A stretch of DNA of 64,000 bases from Phycisphaerales bacterium (GTDB lineage Bacteria; Planctomycetota; Phycisphaerae; Phycisphaerales; UBA1924). The translations under genes were made by a program, and so were the position numbers. How positions within the stretch are numbered: the stretch's first letter is position 1; each line of letters begins with the position of its first letter. Where the stretch lies: contig JAJDDI010000047.1 in NCBI GenBank assembly GCA_029260375.1, positions 56,210-120,209 of the forward strand, written 5' to 3'. This document shows, in pieces, positions 32,393 to 41,049 of the stretch. Under the pieces are notes generated by a model, which was given only the letters and a program-made list of their open reading frames with translations, was not told the origin of the DNA and ran no database searches.

Positions 32393-33211
32393 TTATCGCC
32401 TGCGGCGACGGGTGGCTAGGAGCAGGCCCGCGGCCAGGGGCATGCCCACGCCCGGGGCGGGGATGTAGACCATCATGGCGCCGTCGAAATCGCCGACGTC
32501 GGTGCGGTTGAAGTTGTCGCTGACAATGCCGAACTGGGTTGCGTAAAGCGACATGTCAAAGCGGTTGGAGTCGGTCCAGATGAGCTCGCCGCCGTAGTAG
32601 TAGGTGGCGACGTTGGCGCCATCGACGTAGTCGATCTCGACGCGGGTCTCACGCCACTCGCCCGGGTCGTACTCGAAGCCGGTGTCAACGAGCTGGCTGT
32701 CGTCGAGCACGAGGATGCGTCCGGTGAACTCGAACTTGATCCGGGCGGCCGGGACGGAGCTGGCGCTGGGCGACTGAAGGAATAGGTCATAGTCGGCGCC
32801 GTCCTTGCGGCTGATGTTCACGCCCACCTTGAAGATAAACTGCTCGAGTCCGTCGGGGACCTCCAGATCGGGCGAGAGCACGCCGACATCGCTGTTGGTC
32901 GAGAGCGTGCTCTCCTTGCCGATGCGGAGGTGCTGGTCGCCCATCCAGGGATTGGCGTTGGTGATGATCGGGCTGTTGGGGCCACCAAACACGCCCCAGG
33001 CCTCGGGTGAGTTGTTGGCGAACAGGCCGGCCTTGAAGCCCTCGGGCGACTCAAAGCCGACGGAAAACATCGAGAGCTGGCGTGGCGAGTGCTCGCCCTG
33101 CCCCGGAGCCGTCAGGATCCGCATCGGATCGTCATCACGACCAGAAGCGCCCGCGGTGGCCAGCGCAAGAATCCCCAACGCGAGAACACGTGTGTGCGAT
33201 GCCTGCATCAT
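32393..33211 (-). CDS. Secreted PEP-CTERM-like surface protein
   Basis: The 272-residue protein has a signal peptide (VLALGILALATAGASG), a beta-sandwich-like body that would suit a lectin fold (FIFKVGVNISRKDGADYDLF), and a C-terminal sorting signal: a PAPG motif, one hydrophobic span and a run of five Arg. This is the planctomycete form of PEP-CTERM, which an exosortase would cut to move the protein to the outer surface. ATG 33211 has GGAGGA in front. It faces the prophage right end on the minus strand and is not part of it. No exosortase is in this window. Confidence 0.75.
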   Translation of the reverse strand: MMQASHTRVLALGILALATAGASGRDDDPMRILTAPGQGEHSPRQLSMFSVGFESPEGFKAGLFANNSPEAWGVFGGPNSPIITNANPWMGDQHLRIGKESTLSTNSDVGVLSPDLEVPDGLEQFIFKVGVNISRKDGADYDLFLQSPSASSVPAARIKFEFTGRILVLDDSQLVDTGFEYDPGEWRETRVEIDYVDGANVATYYYGGELIWTDSNRFDMSLYATQFGIVSDNFNRTDVGDFDGAMMVYIPAPGVGMPLAAGLLLATRRRRR

Positions 33212-33620
33212 TTCTGAATCCTCCCAGTCCCGCTGACCCGAGCCGGATCGTCTCTCGCGCCGTCGCCCAGTCTCGGGAGATTCCCGAGCGCTGAACACAA
33301 CGATCACTCGATACCCGGCCCGCAGATGGTCCGCGAGCAGTTGATGTCCTGTTCAGGGCGGTGGCACTCCCCCCCACCCTGGTCTCGAAACGAACGGTCC
33401 GAGAACCGTGCGACTCCGTTCCGATCCAGACGAAACAGACCACGCAACAGGACCCGCGACCAGCGGAGCTCTAGTTTTTTGTGGCTATTCGGGCGAAATC
33501 CGGGATCCACCCAGGACGGGCGGGTCCCAACGAACAGAGCCCGCCCCCTTCCGGGAGCGGGCTCTTGGGTTGTGTGCTTCAAACCGTCACAGGGCAAGAG
33601 CCCAGCGGCTGGTCTGAATC
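33212..33620. other. Intergenic gap, 409 bases
   Basis: The gap holds the leader of the PEP-CTERM-like gene and, at its right, the terminator of the next minus-strand gene. I found no gene or clear promoter in it. A GC-rich tract and several short palindromes around 33220 to 33300 are present but not explained. Confidence 0.5.
33536..33565 (-). terminator. Terminator-like hairpin behind the Cys-rich protein gene
   Basis: AGAGCCCGC (33536 to 33544) pairs with GCGGGCTCT (33557 to 33565), with inner C/G pairing; on the minus strand it is followed by GTTCGTT. It lies 55 bases after the stop of the gene at 33621. Confidence 0.6.
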
Positions 33621-35021
33621 TTACGGACGACGGATCGACTTGCGGGCGACCGTGCCACCGGAGCCGGTGGTGTCGCCTTCGTCGATCGCGATGTTACGCG
33701 TCCAGAGACGGAACGCGAACTCGCGGGGCTCGCCCTCGAGGCCGGGGTCGGAGACGTTGGTGAAGTCGTCGTAGCCGAAGAACTTGTTCTTGTACTTGCC
33801 TTCGCGGATGTAGATGTCGCAGGGGAGGTCCTGGGCCTTGAAGAGGAAGATGCCGCGCTCACCGGCCACACCCTGGCCCTGGGCCACGATGGAGAACCAG
33901 TAGTTGTCGCCCGCACGCAGGGTCACGTCGGGGCAGCTCCAGACGAAGCAGTAGACGGGCATGCCGGAGTAGAAGTCACCGGTGTCGTAGACCTTGTCCA
34001 CATCGAGGCGCTGCGGGGTGCCCGCGGGCATGTCGCAGTCGTTGTTCCAGATCTCGGCGAAGGTGTGCTCAAGGAGGCAGTTGGTCGCGAGGTAGGCCTC
34101 GAGACGGCAGATGGACTGATCATCACCCGGGCCGACCTGGAACTGGTCAACCGAACGGGAGCTGAAGAGCGAGCTGCTGGGGAAGTCGAGGGAGCTGAGG
34201 CCGGCCAGGTCGTAGTCGCCCTGGTCACGGAGCAGGCAGCAGTCCTTGGCGTAGATGCTGAAGCACATGTCCTGGCAATCGATCTTGTCAGAGTCGATGT
34301 CGTCGTTGTCGGTCCAGTTGGGGTAGCCAAGGTGGGGGCTGCGGAACTTGCCCTGCGAGCCCTGGATCTTCTCGTTGTTGGCCGTGACCCAGTAGTACAC
34401 GCCGTTGGAGGCGCCGATGGGCGAGAGCCAGTAACGGGTGTCGCCTGTCAGGAAGAGCGGGCAGGTGTTCCCGTAGAAGTCAGGGTTGATCTCGGGATCG
34501 AAGCAGATCTCGTAGAAGTTGGTGTCGCCGAACACGTCGCCCGAGCCGGCGCCGATGAAGGTCGCCTCGATCATGGGGAACGAGTACTCCTGCTGATCAG
34601 GGCAGCCGTCGCAGTCCGACCAGACGAGCAGGTTGACATCGAGGTCCTCCTGCGAGACGTTGGTGGACACGGCCATGACGACGGAGATCTTCTCGATGCT
34701 CCACCAGCGGCCGTCCTTGATGAAAAAGTCGTCGGCCGAGTAGGCCTCGAACGGGGGGGGGGAGCCGGGCCAGACCTGCGACTGCAGGCCCGCGGCCGCC
34801 GAGTTGATGTTGCCCATGTCATCGACATCGCACGGGCCGTTGTCCCAGACCAGTTCGACGCCGTCCTCAAGGGTCGCGTCGGCGCCGCGGGCGGCGCTCG
34901 AGCTCACCATGGTGACGCTGTCCCACTTCAGAACCGCCGGGGCGGTCGGCTCAGCCAGGGAGACCCCGGCGGAGGCCAGCAGCGCCGCTGCCGAAATACA
35001 GATACCATTTCTCTTCAACAT
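33621..35021 (-). CDS. Cys-rich secreted protein, unknown function
   Basis: The 466-residue protein starts at ATG 35021 (AGGAG upstream) with a signal peptide (MLKRNGICISAAALLASAGV, cut probably after SLA). The exported part is acidic, rich in Asp, Cys, Trp and Tyr, with repeated short patterns such as YWLSPIGASNGVYYW, NYWFSIVAQGQG and CVDDM-like DNGPCDVDDM. Cys residues are numerous and should form disulfides. Residues about 90 to 220 and 340 to 450 each look like a beta-sandwich, so an internal duplication is possible. It lacks a visible anchor. It resembles planctomycete surface-layer or matrix proteins only in style. The frame is open upstream to 35144. Confidence 0.6.
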   Translation of the reverse strand: MLKRNGICISAAALLASAGVSLAEPTAPAVLKWDSVTMVSSSAARGADATLEDGVELVWDNGPCDVDDMGNINSAAAGLQSQVWPGSPPPFEAYSADDFFIKDGRWWSIEKISVVMAVSTNVSQEDLDVNLLVWSDCDGCPDQQEYSFPMIEATFIGAGSGDVFGDTNFYEICFDPEINPDFYGNTCPLFLTGDTRYWLSPIGASNGVYYWVTANNEKIQGSQGKFRSPHLGYPNWTDNDDIDSDKIDCQDMCFSIYAKDCCLLRDQGDYDLAGLSSLDFPSSSLFSSRSVDQFQVGPGDDQSICRLEAYLATNCLLEHTFAEIWNNDCDMPAGTPQRLDVDKVYDTGDFYSGMPVYCFVWSCPDVTLRAGDNYWFSIVAQGQGVAGERGIFLFKAQDLPCDIYIREGKYKNKFFGYDDFTNVSDPGLEGEPREFAFRLWTRNIAIDEGDTTGSGGTVARKSIRRP

Positions 35022-35673
35022 CGCATATCTCCTCGCGAGTAAACGTGACACTCCGAACAAATACCCCATGGGGCAGCGAAAGTCGCTGTCCCTCTTTGAC
35101 GCTAAACGTCGCGTCCCCAAACCGATCTCGGAATGCACACTCACACCCTATGGGTTGGAACCGCACTCCCCAGAACCGGTCCCGAAACGAAACTTACTGT
35201 CACTACAGTCATATTGAGTTGGTCCACCCACGGCAAGCCCTGCGCCTCGAATTCAGATTCAATTCACTTCCCCTGATGCGCCGGTCCCCCCTCGCGCCAC
35301 GAGGGCTCCCGGCGCCGGTCGGACAGGACGCCGGGTGATCGACCTCGCGCCCTCCGCAATCCGTTCCCATCCCGGCCACCGGCCTCTAAATGCAAAGTAT
35401 TGTCAATATGAATGTTATGGGCCATGACTCGCCTTGCCCAGAATCTGATCAGGTTCACGGGCGATGCGACGGGCTTGCCGAGCCGCGCCCTCGCTCATGG
35501 AACTGAGAGCCTGAAACAGGCCGCAGCGCGCCCGGCTCGCAGCGGGTCCGCCCAGGGTCCGAGAATCAGGTCTCGGGTCCGGTCAGCGCATCCGCCCCGA
35601 TCGCCCGACATGGCCCGACCAATCCTGGGGTTCTGGCCACAAGCGGGGCCGCCAGGACGCCGAAGGCTGCCCC
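35022..35673. other. Intergenic gap, 652 bases
   Basis: This divergent gap holds the start regions of the Cys-rich protein (leftward) and the small membrane protein (rightward). It has a locally AT-richer stretch at about 35385 to 35425 (AAATGCAAAGTATTG and TATGAATGTTATG), where promoters could lie, and small palindromes near 35055 to 35100. I see no gene and no clear -35/-10 pair. Confidence 0.5.
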
Positions 35674-36351
35674 ATGGCGCCCCCCCCGATGCCCCAGCGC
35701 TCCGAGCGATCGACCCCCGCTCCGGTTGGCCGAAGCCCCGGACCGGGCGGGACGGGTCTCCGCCTCAGCCCGTCCCCCGAGCCCCCGCTGGAGGCGCCGC
35801 ATCTGGAAGAGCTCAGGCAGGCGCACCGGCGTTCGCGCCCGCTGCGACGCGCCGCCCTCACGGCCTCCGTCAGCGGCTGGTCCACGCTCGCCCTCGGACT
35901 CGGCGCGGCGCCGTTCGCGATCGGAGACCTGCAGACGCTCGCCCTCTCGCTGGCGTTCATCGCGCTCGGATACAACGAGCTCTGCGCCCGGCGCGCCCTG
36001 CGTCGGCTTGAGATCAACGCGCCGATGCGCCTGGCGCTCAGCCAGCTCATGCTCGGGGGCGTGATCGTCGGGTACGCGGTCCTGAGCATCGCCGACCTCG
36101 GTCCGATCAGGCTCACGGCGAACCCCGTGGACGCGCCGCTGATCCAGGGCGGAAGCATTGATCAGGAGTCCATCGAGTCGATGACGCGTGCGCTCTCCGC
36201 CGCGGTGTACGTCGGGCTGATCGTCGGGACGGTGCTCTTCCAGGGATCGACCGCGATCTACTACATCACCCGCCAGCGAAGCCTCCGGCGCTTCCTGGGC
36301 TCGACCCCGGGCTGGGTCATCGACACGATGCACGCCCTCCGGGCGATCTAA
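35674..36351 (+). CDS. Small integral membrane protein, unknown function
   Basis: A 225-residue protein with a Pro/Arg-rich cytoplasmic start (1 to 60), then hydrophobic segments at about 62 to 82, 84 to 100 (LQTLALSLAFIALGY), 120 to 140 (LMLGGVIVGYAVLSIADLG) and 178 to 198 (AAVYVGLIVGTVLFQGSTAI), and a basic C-terminus. Three to four spans are likely. It stands upstream of the S41 peptidase on the same strand with a 102-base gap, so it may or may not be in the same transcript. The start may be ATG 35674 or the fifth codon later. Confidence 0.6.
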   Translation: MAPPPMPQRSERSTPAPVGRSPGPGGTGLRLSPSPEPPLEAPHLEELRQAHRRSRPLRRAALTASVSGWSTLALGLGAAPFAIGDLQTLALSLAFIALGYNELCARRALRRLEINAPMRLALSQLMLGGVIVGYAVLSIADLGPIRLTANPVDAPLIQGGSIDQESIESMTRALSAAVYVGLIVGTVLFQGSTAIYYITRQRSLRRFLGSTPGWVIDTMHALRAI

Positions 36352-36453
36352 TAACCCGTGTTTTTCGCGCAAGAGGCGGTCCAGGATGGCCGGGGGAACT
36401 TCACGCCCTGGCGCCCGGTACAGTAATCGAACACTCGTGGAGGACCGCTGTCC

Positions 36454-37950
36454 ATGCACCGACGCTCGATCCGAACGCTGGCGATCCTGGGCGCCCATGC
36501 CGCGGTGCTGGGCGGGCTCTGGGCCTCTGCGGCACACGCCCAGCCCCAGGCGACGCCGACCGAGATCGCCGAGAACCCCGTGCTCGTCGAGACCTTCGAC
36601 GCCGCATGGAGGATCATCCGCGACACGCACTACGACCCGGACATGCTCGGCATCGACTGGGAGGGCGTGCGCGACGAGCTGCGCCCGAAGGCGGCCCGAG
36701 CGACGTCCAACGGCGAGCTGCGCGCCATCCTGATGGACATGCTCTCACGCCTGGGCGAGTCGCACTTCTCGGTCATCCCGTCCGAGGCAGCCCAGGTCCT
36801 CCCGGGTGAGGGGCGGAGCGTCGATGCCAAGGGCAACGAGGCAAGCGACGACATCGACACGAAGCCGGAGAACGCCCACGAGATTCACGGGTCGCCCGAC
36901 GAATCGCCCGAGCAGGACCGCGACGAGCGCTACGGCGGGGGCAACGACTGGCTCGGGCTGGACGTGCGGGTCGCCGAGGGCCAGCTCGTGGTCACCCGCG
37001 TGGAGCCCGGCTCGCCCGCCGCAGAGGCGGGCATCACCCCCGGGTGGCTCATCGAGCGCATCGGCCCCAAGCGGGTGGACAACGTTCTCAAGAAGCTCGC
37101 CGACGCGAGCCAGGCGGAGCTGGGCATCGTCGCGTGGCAGGTCTTCTCCGAGATGCTCTCGGGCCCCCCGGGGACCAGGGCCCGCCTGGGCCTGATCGAC
37201 GGCGAGGACAACGAGATCGAGCTCGTGCTCGAGCGCACCGCGCGTCCGGGGGACATGTTCAAGTTCGGGAATCTCCCGCCTATGAACACACGCGTGGAGC
37301 ACCGCTGGCTCGAGCCGGGCGAGATGGGCGTGCCCGAGGGCGCCCGCATCGGGCTCATCCGCTTCAACATCTTCATGATGCCCGCGGCCCCCGCATTCGA
37401 GCGCGCCGTGGACGAGCTGCGCGACGCCGACGGCATCATCATCGACATCCGCGGCAACCTCGGGGGCATCGGCGGGCTCGCCATCGGCATGAGCCGGCAC
37501 ATCGTCAGCGAGCCCGCCAGCCTCGGCACCATGACCATGCGGGGAGCGACGCTCCATTTTAACGTCACGCCCGCCCTCTCCACGAGCTGGGGCGATCGCG
37601 TCACCCCGTTCGACGGCAAGCTCGCGGTCGTCATCGACGGCGTCTCCGCCTCCACCAGCGAGATCTTCGCCGGCGGGCTCCAGTCCATCGGGCGGGCCCG
37701 CGTCTTCGGGCAGCGGACCGCGGGCATGGCCCTGCCGGCCAACATGGACCGCCTGCCCAACGGCGACGTCCTCCTCCACGCCATCGCCGACTACCACGAC
37801 TCCACCGGGCGGCGCCTCGAACGCGACGGCGTGCCCCCCGACGTCCCCGTCGAGCTCAACCGGACCGACCTGCTCAACGGGATCGACGCCCCGGTCGCCA
37901 AGGCCGCGGCGTGGATCGCCCAGAGCGAAGACACACCGTCCGACGACTAA
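36454..37950 (+). CDS. S41-family peptidase with PDZ domain, secreted
   Basis: The 498-residue protein has a signal peptide (LAILGAHAAVLGGLWASAAH), a PDZ domain at about 165 to 275 (LGLDVRVAEGQLVVTRVEPG, SPAAEAGITPGWLIERIG) and the S41 catalytic part with DADGIIIDIRGNLGGIGGLA and VSASTSEIFAGGLQSIGRA. By alignment to Prc/CtpA the nucleophile is Ser400. The general-base Lys expected 25 residues on is Met425 (TAGMALP in place of TFGKG), as in the S41B/tricorn-type branch that uses other residues. It acts in the periplasm. Two secreted paralogues follow in the same direction. Confidence 0.8.
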   Translation: MHRRSIRTLAILGAHAAVLGGLWASAAHAQPQATPTEIAENPVLVETFDAAWRIIRDTHYDPDMLGIDWEGVRDELRPKAARATSNGELRAILMDMLSRLGESHFSVIPSEAAQVLPGEGRSVDAKGNEASDDIDTKPENAHEIHGSPDESPEQDRDERYGGGNDWLGLDVRVAEGQLVVTRVEPGSPAAEAGITPGWLIERIGPKRVDNVLKKLADASQAELGIVAWQVFSEMLSGPPGTRARLGLIDGEDNEIELVLERTARPGDMFKFGNLPPMNTRVEHRWLEPGEMGVPEGARIGLIRFNIFMMPAAPAFERAVDELRDADGIIIDIRGNLGGIGGLAIGMSRHIVSEPASLGTMTMRGATLHFNVTPALSTSWGDRVTPFDGKLAVVIDGVSASTSEIFAGGLQSIGRARVFGQRTAGMALPANMDRLPNGDVLLHAIADYHDSTGRRLERDGVPPDVPVELNRTDLLNGIDAPVAKAAAWIAQSEDTPSDD

Positions 37951-38003
37951 ACTTGCACGAACCAGCCCGGGCGGATCCGCCGCGGGCGCCGGAGATCCTG
38001 ACC

Positions 38004-38819
38004 ATGTTTCACCGCAAATCCGCCCTTCGCGTCGCTCTGCCGGTTCTGGCCCTGTGCCTGACCACGCCTGCGTTCGCGGTCGAACCCGCCCCGGCCCCGA
38101 CCATGCAGGACGAGGGCGAGTCGCGCGCCAAGGCGCTGGACATCATCGATCGCCACATCGAGGCCATCGGCGGCGCCGACGCGCTCCGCGAGCACACCTC
38201 GGTCACGCAGACCGGCAAGATCGTCATTCCATCGCAGGGCATCACCGGCCCGTTCACGTTCTACAACAAAGCCCCGGACATCTTTGTTGCGCACATCGAC
38301 GTGATCGCGCTTGGGTCGCCCAAGACTGGGTACAACGGCAAGGTCGGCTGGGGCCTGAGCCCGATGATGGGCGCCTCGCTCATGGAAGGGCGTGAGCTGC
38401 GCGACATGCAGATGCAGGCCGACTACATCAGCACGCTCCACACCGAGCGGTACTACGAGGGCATCGCGTTCGCCGGGACCGGCGAGTTCGCGGGCCAGAA
38501 AACCAACATCGTCAAGCTCGTGGACGACGAGGGCTCCGTGACCACACAGCACTACAGCGTGGATTCTGGCCTGCTTGTCGGCTACATCTCGATCCAGGGC
38601 AGCCCGATGGGTGAGATCGAGGTCGCCACCGAGCTGAAGGACTACAAGGAGTTCGGCGGGGTGCTCATCGCCACCAGGACCATCCAGCACCTGGGCCCGA
38701 CGGATGTGGAGATCATCCTCGAGAACGTGAGCTACGACAACATCGACGACGAGGTGTTCGTGCTTCCCCCGGCAATCAAGGCCCTGACCGAAGAACCGGA
38801 GCCCGCCGCGGCGCCGTAG
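38004..38819 (+). CDS. Secreted LolA-like protein, first of tandem pair
   Basis: The 271-residue product has a signal peptide (SALRVALPVLALCLTTPAFA) and a body typical of outer-membrane lipoprotein-sorting/LolA-like proteins of planctomycetes: DIIDRHIEAIGGADALREHT, TGKIVIPSQGITGPF, and a strand pattern of a half-barrel ending with ENVSYDNIDDEVFVLPPAIK. ATG 38004 has GGAG in front and comes 53 bases after the S41 peptidase stop. It shares the IEAIGG-A-L-R start and the G-Y-N-G-K-V-G-W pattern with the next gene. Such proteins may carry lipids or lipoproteins in the periplasm; this is inferred from fold-like features. Confidence 0.6.
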   Translation: MFHRKSALRVALPVLALCLTTPAFAVEPAPAPTMQDEGESRAKALDIIDRHIEAIGGADALREHTSVTQTGKIVIPSQGITGPFTFYNKAPDIFVAHIDVIALGSPKTGYNGKVGWGLSPMMGASLMEGRELRDMQMQADYISTLHTERYYEGIAFAGTGEFAGQKTNIVKLVDDEGSVTTQHYSVDSGLLVGYISIQGSPMGEIEVATELKDYKEFGGVLIATRTIQHLGPTDVEIILENVSYDNIDDEVFVLPPAIKALTEEPEPAAAP

Positions 38820-38851
38820 GCCCGTCCCGCCCTCTCACCGAGGTCTCAACC

Positions 38852-39685
38852 ATGCTGACGCGCCATCTGTGGACGTGCCTTCTCGCCGCCTGCTGCCTGA
38901 CAGGCTCGGTCCTGGCACAGGCCCCGGCGCCCCCCGCTCAGGACGCATCCGAGGCGGACCGGGCGAGCACCGCACGCAAGAGAGCGCTGTTCGTCCTGAA
39001 CCGACACATCCGCGCCGTCGGTGGCGAGGACGTCATCCGGAATATCGAGTTCATCACCATCCGAGGCACGGTCGAGATCGGCGGCGCCCCGTTCGTCGGG
39101 AGCGTGGTCTCCATGCGCTCCGAGCCGCCCCGCCTCGTCACCCGCCTCGAGCTGGGCCCGATCGGCACGATCGTCCAGGGCTACGACGGGCAGGTCGCCT
39201 GGACCGTCCACCCCAGCGCCGGCCCCGCCCTGCTCAAGGGTCCCGACGCGGTCTCGATGATCCGAAGCGCCAACGTCCGCGGCGACCTCCTTTACGAGCA
39301 GATCTACAGCACCATCGAGTACCAGGGCGAGGGCGTGTTCGAGGGCGAGTCCGTGTTCGTGATCCGCCTGATCGATCACGACGGCGTCGAGACCACCGAG
39401 TACTACAGCAAAGGCGCGGGAACCCGCGTGGGCGTCTCCGGCACGCGCAGCACCGCCGCGGGCATGACCCCCTACACCCGCGTGCTCACCAACTACACCG
39501 AGCACGAACGCCTCATGGCGCCGATGACCACCGTCGAACGCATCGGCGAGCAGGTCATCACCGTCAGGCTCAAGGACATCTCGTTCGCCCGACTCGACCC
39601 GAGCGTGTTCGAAGCCCCCGAGCCGATCAGGGCGCTGCTCGAAGCGCCAGCCGAAGAACCCACCTCGGGCGACGCGTCCCCGTAG
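38852..39685 (+). CDS. Secreted LolA-like protein, second of tandem pair
   Basis: A 277-residue protein with a signal peptide (LWTCLLAACCLTGSVLAQAP). It starts in the same way as its neighbour (FVLNRHIRAVGGEDVIRNIE) and keeps the GYDGQVAW segment, then FVIRLIDHDGVETTEYYSK and a final FARLDPSVFEAPEPIRALLE. It is therefore a paralogue from tandem duplication, but the two have diverged much. A GAGG-type ribosome site is absent or weak before ATG 38852. It is co-directional with the S41 peptidase and ends 6 bases from the convergent greA. Confidence 0.6.
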   Translation: MLTRHLWTCLLAACCLTGSVLAQAPAPPAQDASEADRASTARKRALFVLNRHIRAVGGEDVIRNIEFITIRGTVEIGGAPFVGSVVSMRSEPPRLVTRLELGPIGTIVQGYDGQVAWTVHPSAGPALLKGPDAVSMIRSANVRGDLLYEQIYSTIEYQGEGVFEGESVFVIRLIDHDGVETTEYYSKGAGTRVGVSGTRSTAAGMTPYTRVLTNYTEHERLMAPMTTVERIGEQVITVRLKDISFARLDPSVFEAPEPIRALLEAPAEEPTSGDASP

Positions 39686-39690
39686 TCGTC

Positions 39691-40155
39691 TCAGACGATC
39701 GCGAGGATCTCGAACTCTTTCACGCCACGCGGCGCACGCACGCGAACCGTCTCGCCCACGCGCGCCTTCATCAGCGCCTCGCCCATCGGGCTGGTGGTCG
39801 TGACCTCGATCACCTCGTCGCTGTCGTTGCCCGTGGACTCGCCCACCAGGCGGTAGGTCTCGATCTCGTCGTCGCCGACCTCCTTGAGCTGGACGGTCGA
39901 TCCGATGAACACCACGCCCTCGGCCTGCTTGTCCTCGCTGACCACCTGCGCGGTCGAGAGGCGGATCTCGATGCGCCGGATCTCCGCCTCCTCGAGGCCC
40001 TGCTGCTCGCGGGCGGCGTGATACTCGGCGTTCTCCTTGAGATCGCCCAATGCCCGGGCGTCGGCGATCCGCTCCGTGATCACGGAACGGTGCGCCATCA
40101 GCTCGTTGAGCCGGCCTTCGAGGCGCCGCTTGTCGTCGGCCGAGATCACATCCAT
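39691..40155 (-). CDS. greA: Transcription elongation factor GreA
   Basis: At 154 residues this is a normal-length GreA. The coiled-coil tip has [17 protein letters not shown] with Asp38 and Glu41, which match the two acidic residues (Asp41 and Glu44 in E. coli) that help RNA polymerase cut backtracked transcripts. The C-terminal FKBP-like domain ends [11 protein letters not shown], with [18 protein letters not shown] typical of the family. ATG 40155 with GGAG is used; 13 more codons upstream are open. It is alone, convergent with the LolA-like gene. Confidence 0.92.
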   Translation of the reverse strand: MDVISADDKRRLEGRLNELMAHRSVITERIADARALGDLKENAEYHAAREQQGLEEAEIRRIEIRLSTAQVVSEDKQAEGVVFIGSTVQLKEVGDDEIETYRLVGESTGNDSDEVIEVTTTSPMGEALMKARVGETVRVRAPRGVKEFEILAIV

Positions 40156-40197
40156 GGTCGTCTCCAGTCGTGGGGCCGGTCGGCGCCGACCCACAAT

Positions 40198-41031
40198 CTA
40201 TGCCGAGCGTCGCCCCCGGGCGAGCGTGATACCCCGGGCCACGCCCAGCCAGAGCCCCCCCATCGTCAGAGTCGCCAGCAGCGGGCGCCAGTGGCCGGGA
40301 CCCACAAGGGCCGAACGCCCGGACCAGGCGCGGTCTCGCGTCACCTCGATCAACGCCGTCAGCGGGCTGAGCATGCGTCCGCGGGGCGGGTCCACCATCG
40401 CCGCCCCCTCCACCACATCGTACGCGCCACTGATCAGAAGCCACAGCGGCAATCCCGCGCTCAGCGCCACAAACACCCCCATCCACGCGCCCCGCACACC
40501 CGCGCCCGCGTCGGGACGCATCGTCGCCAGCGCCACCGCCAGCACCCCCCCGGTCACCAACGCCCAGGCCGCGATCGTGAGCGCGACCGCCGCGACAACA
40601 CTCACCGGCCATCCCGAGAGCATCCCCAGCGCGTGCGGCCACACCAAGGCCTGCACCGGCAGCAGCAGGACCACCAGGTCCTTGAGCACGGCGCTCACCG
40701 GGGCCTTGCGCGGCGGGAGCTGGCTCAGACGCGTCATCGGCCAGAGCAGCGTGATCCCGAGCGTCACACTCAGCAGCAGCGTCCGCGCCGCGGGACGGTA
40801 GACCTCGGGCGTCACCGAGGGCGACGCGCTCAGCGACGCGAACATCACCAGCGTGGCAAGCATGAGGAACAGTGTCCACAGCAGCGCGAACGTGCGCGGC
40901 TCGCCCCGCCGGTGCGCCCAGTCACGCCGTCCCTTGGGCACGCGTCCAAAGATGTCGCGCTCCCGGGGCTCGGGCGCCTCGGCGTTGGGGCTCGCCCCGT
41001 CTTCGACGCGCTGCTCGGGGCTCGTGTCCAC
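40198..41031 (-). CDS. Integral membrane protein, unknown function
   Basis: The 277-residue product starts with an acidic, disordered 45 residues and then has about six hydrophobic spans (for example FALLWTLFLMLATLVMFASL, LLLSVTLGITLLWPM, VVAAVALTIAAWALVTGGVL, GVFVALSAGLPLWLLIS, ATLTMGGLWLGVARGITLA). GTG 41031 follows the ftsQ-like stop by 18 bases, so it is in the same transcript as murC-murB-ddl-ftsQ-like. No family is recognised; a cell envelope role is a guess from the operon. Confidence 0.6.
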   Translation of the reverse strand: MDTSPEQRVEDGASPNAEAPEPRERDIFGRVPKGRRDWAHRRGEPRTFALLWTLFLMLATLVMFASLSASPSVTPEVYRPAARTLLLSVTLGITLLWPMTRLSQLPPRKAPVSAVLKDLVVLLLPVQALVWPHALGMLSGWPVSVVAAVALTIAAWALVTGGVLAVALATMRPDAGAGVRGAWMGVFVALSAGLPLWLLISGAYDVVEGAAMVDPPRGRMLSPLTALIEVTRDRAWSGRSALVGPGHWRPLLATLTMGGLWLGVARGITLARGRRSA

Positions 41032-41049
41032 GTCTGAATCGTATTCCGC

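Noticed and set aside
38846..40879. Long minus-strand frame across greA and the LolA-like gene
   Set aside because: It lies opposite or out of phase with well supported genes, and its translation is Arg/Gly/Asp-rich with no family pattern.
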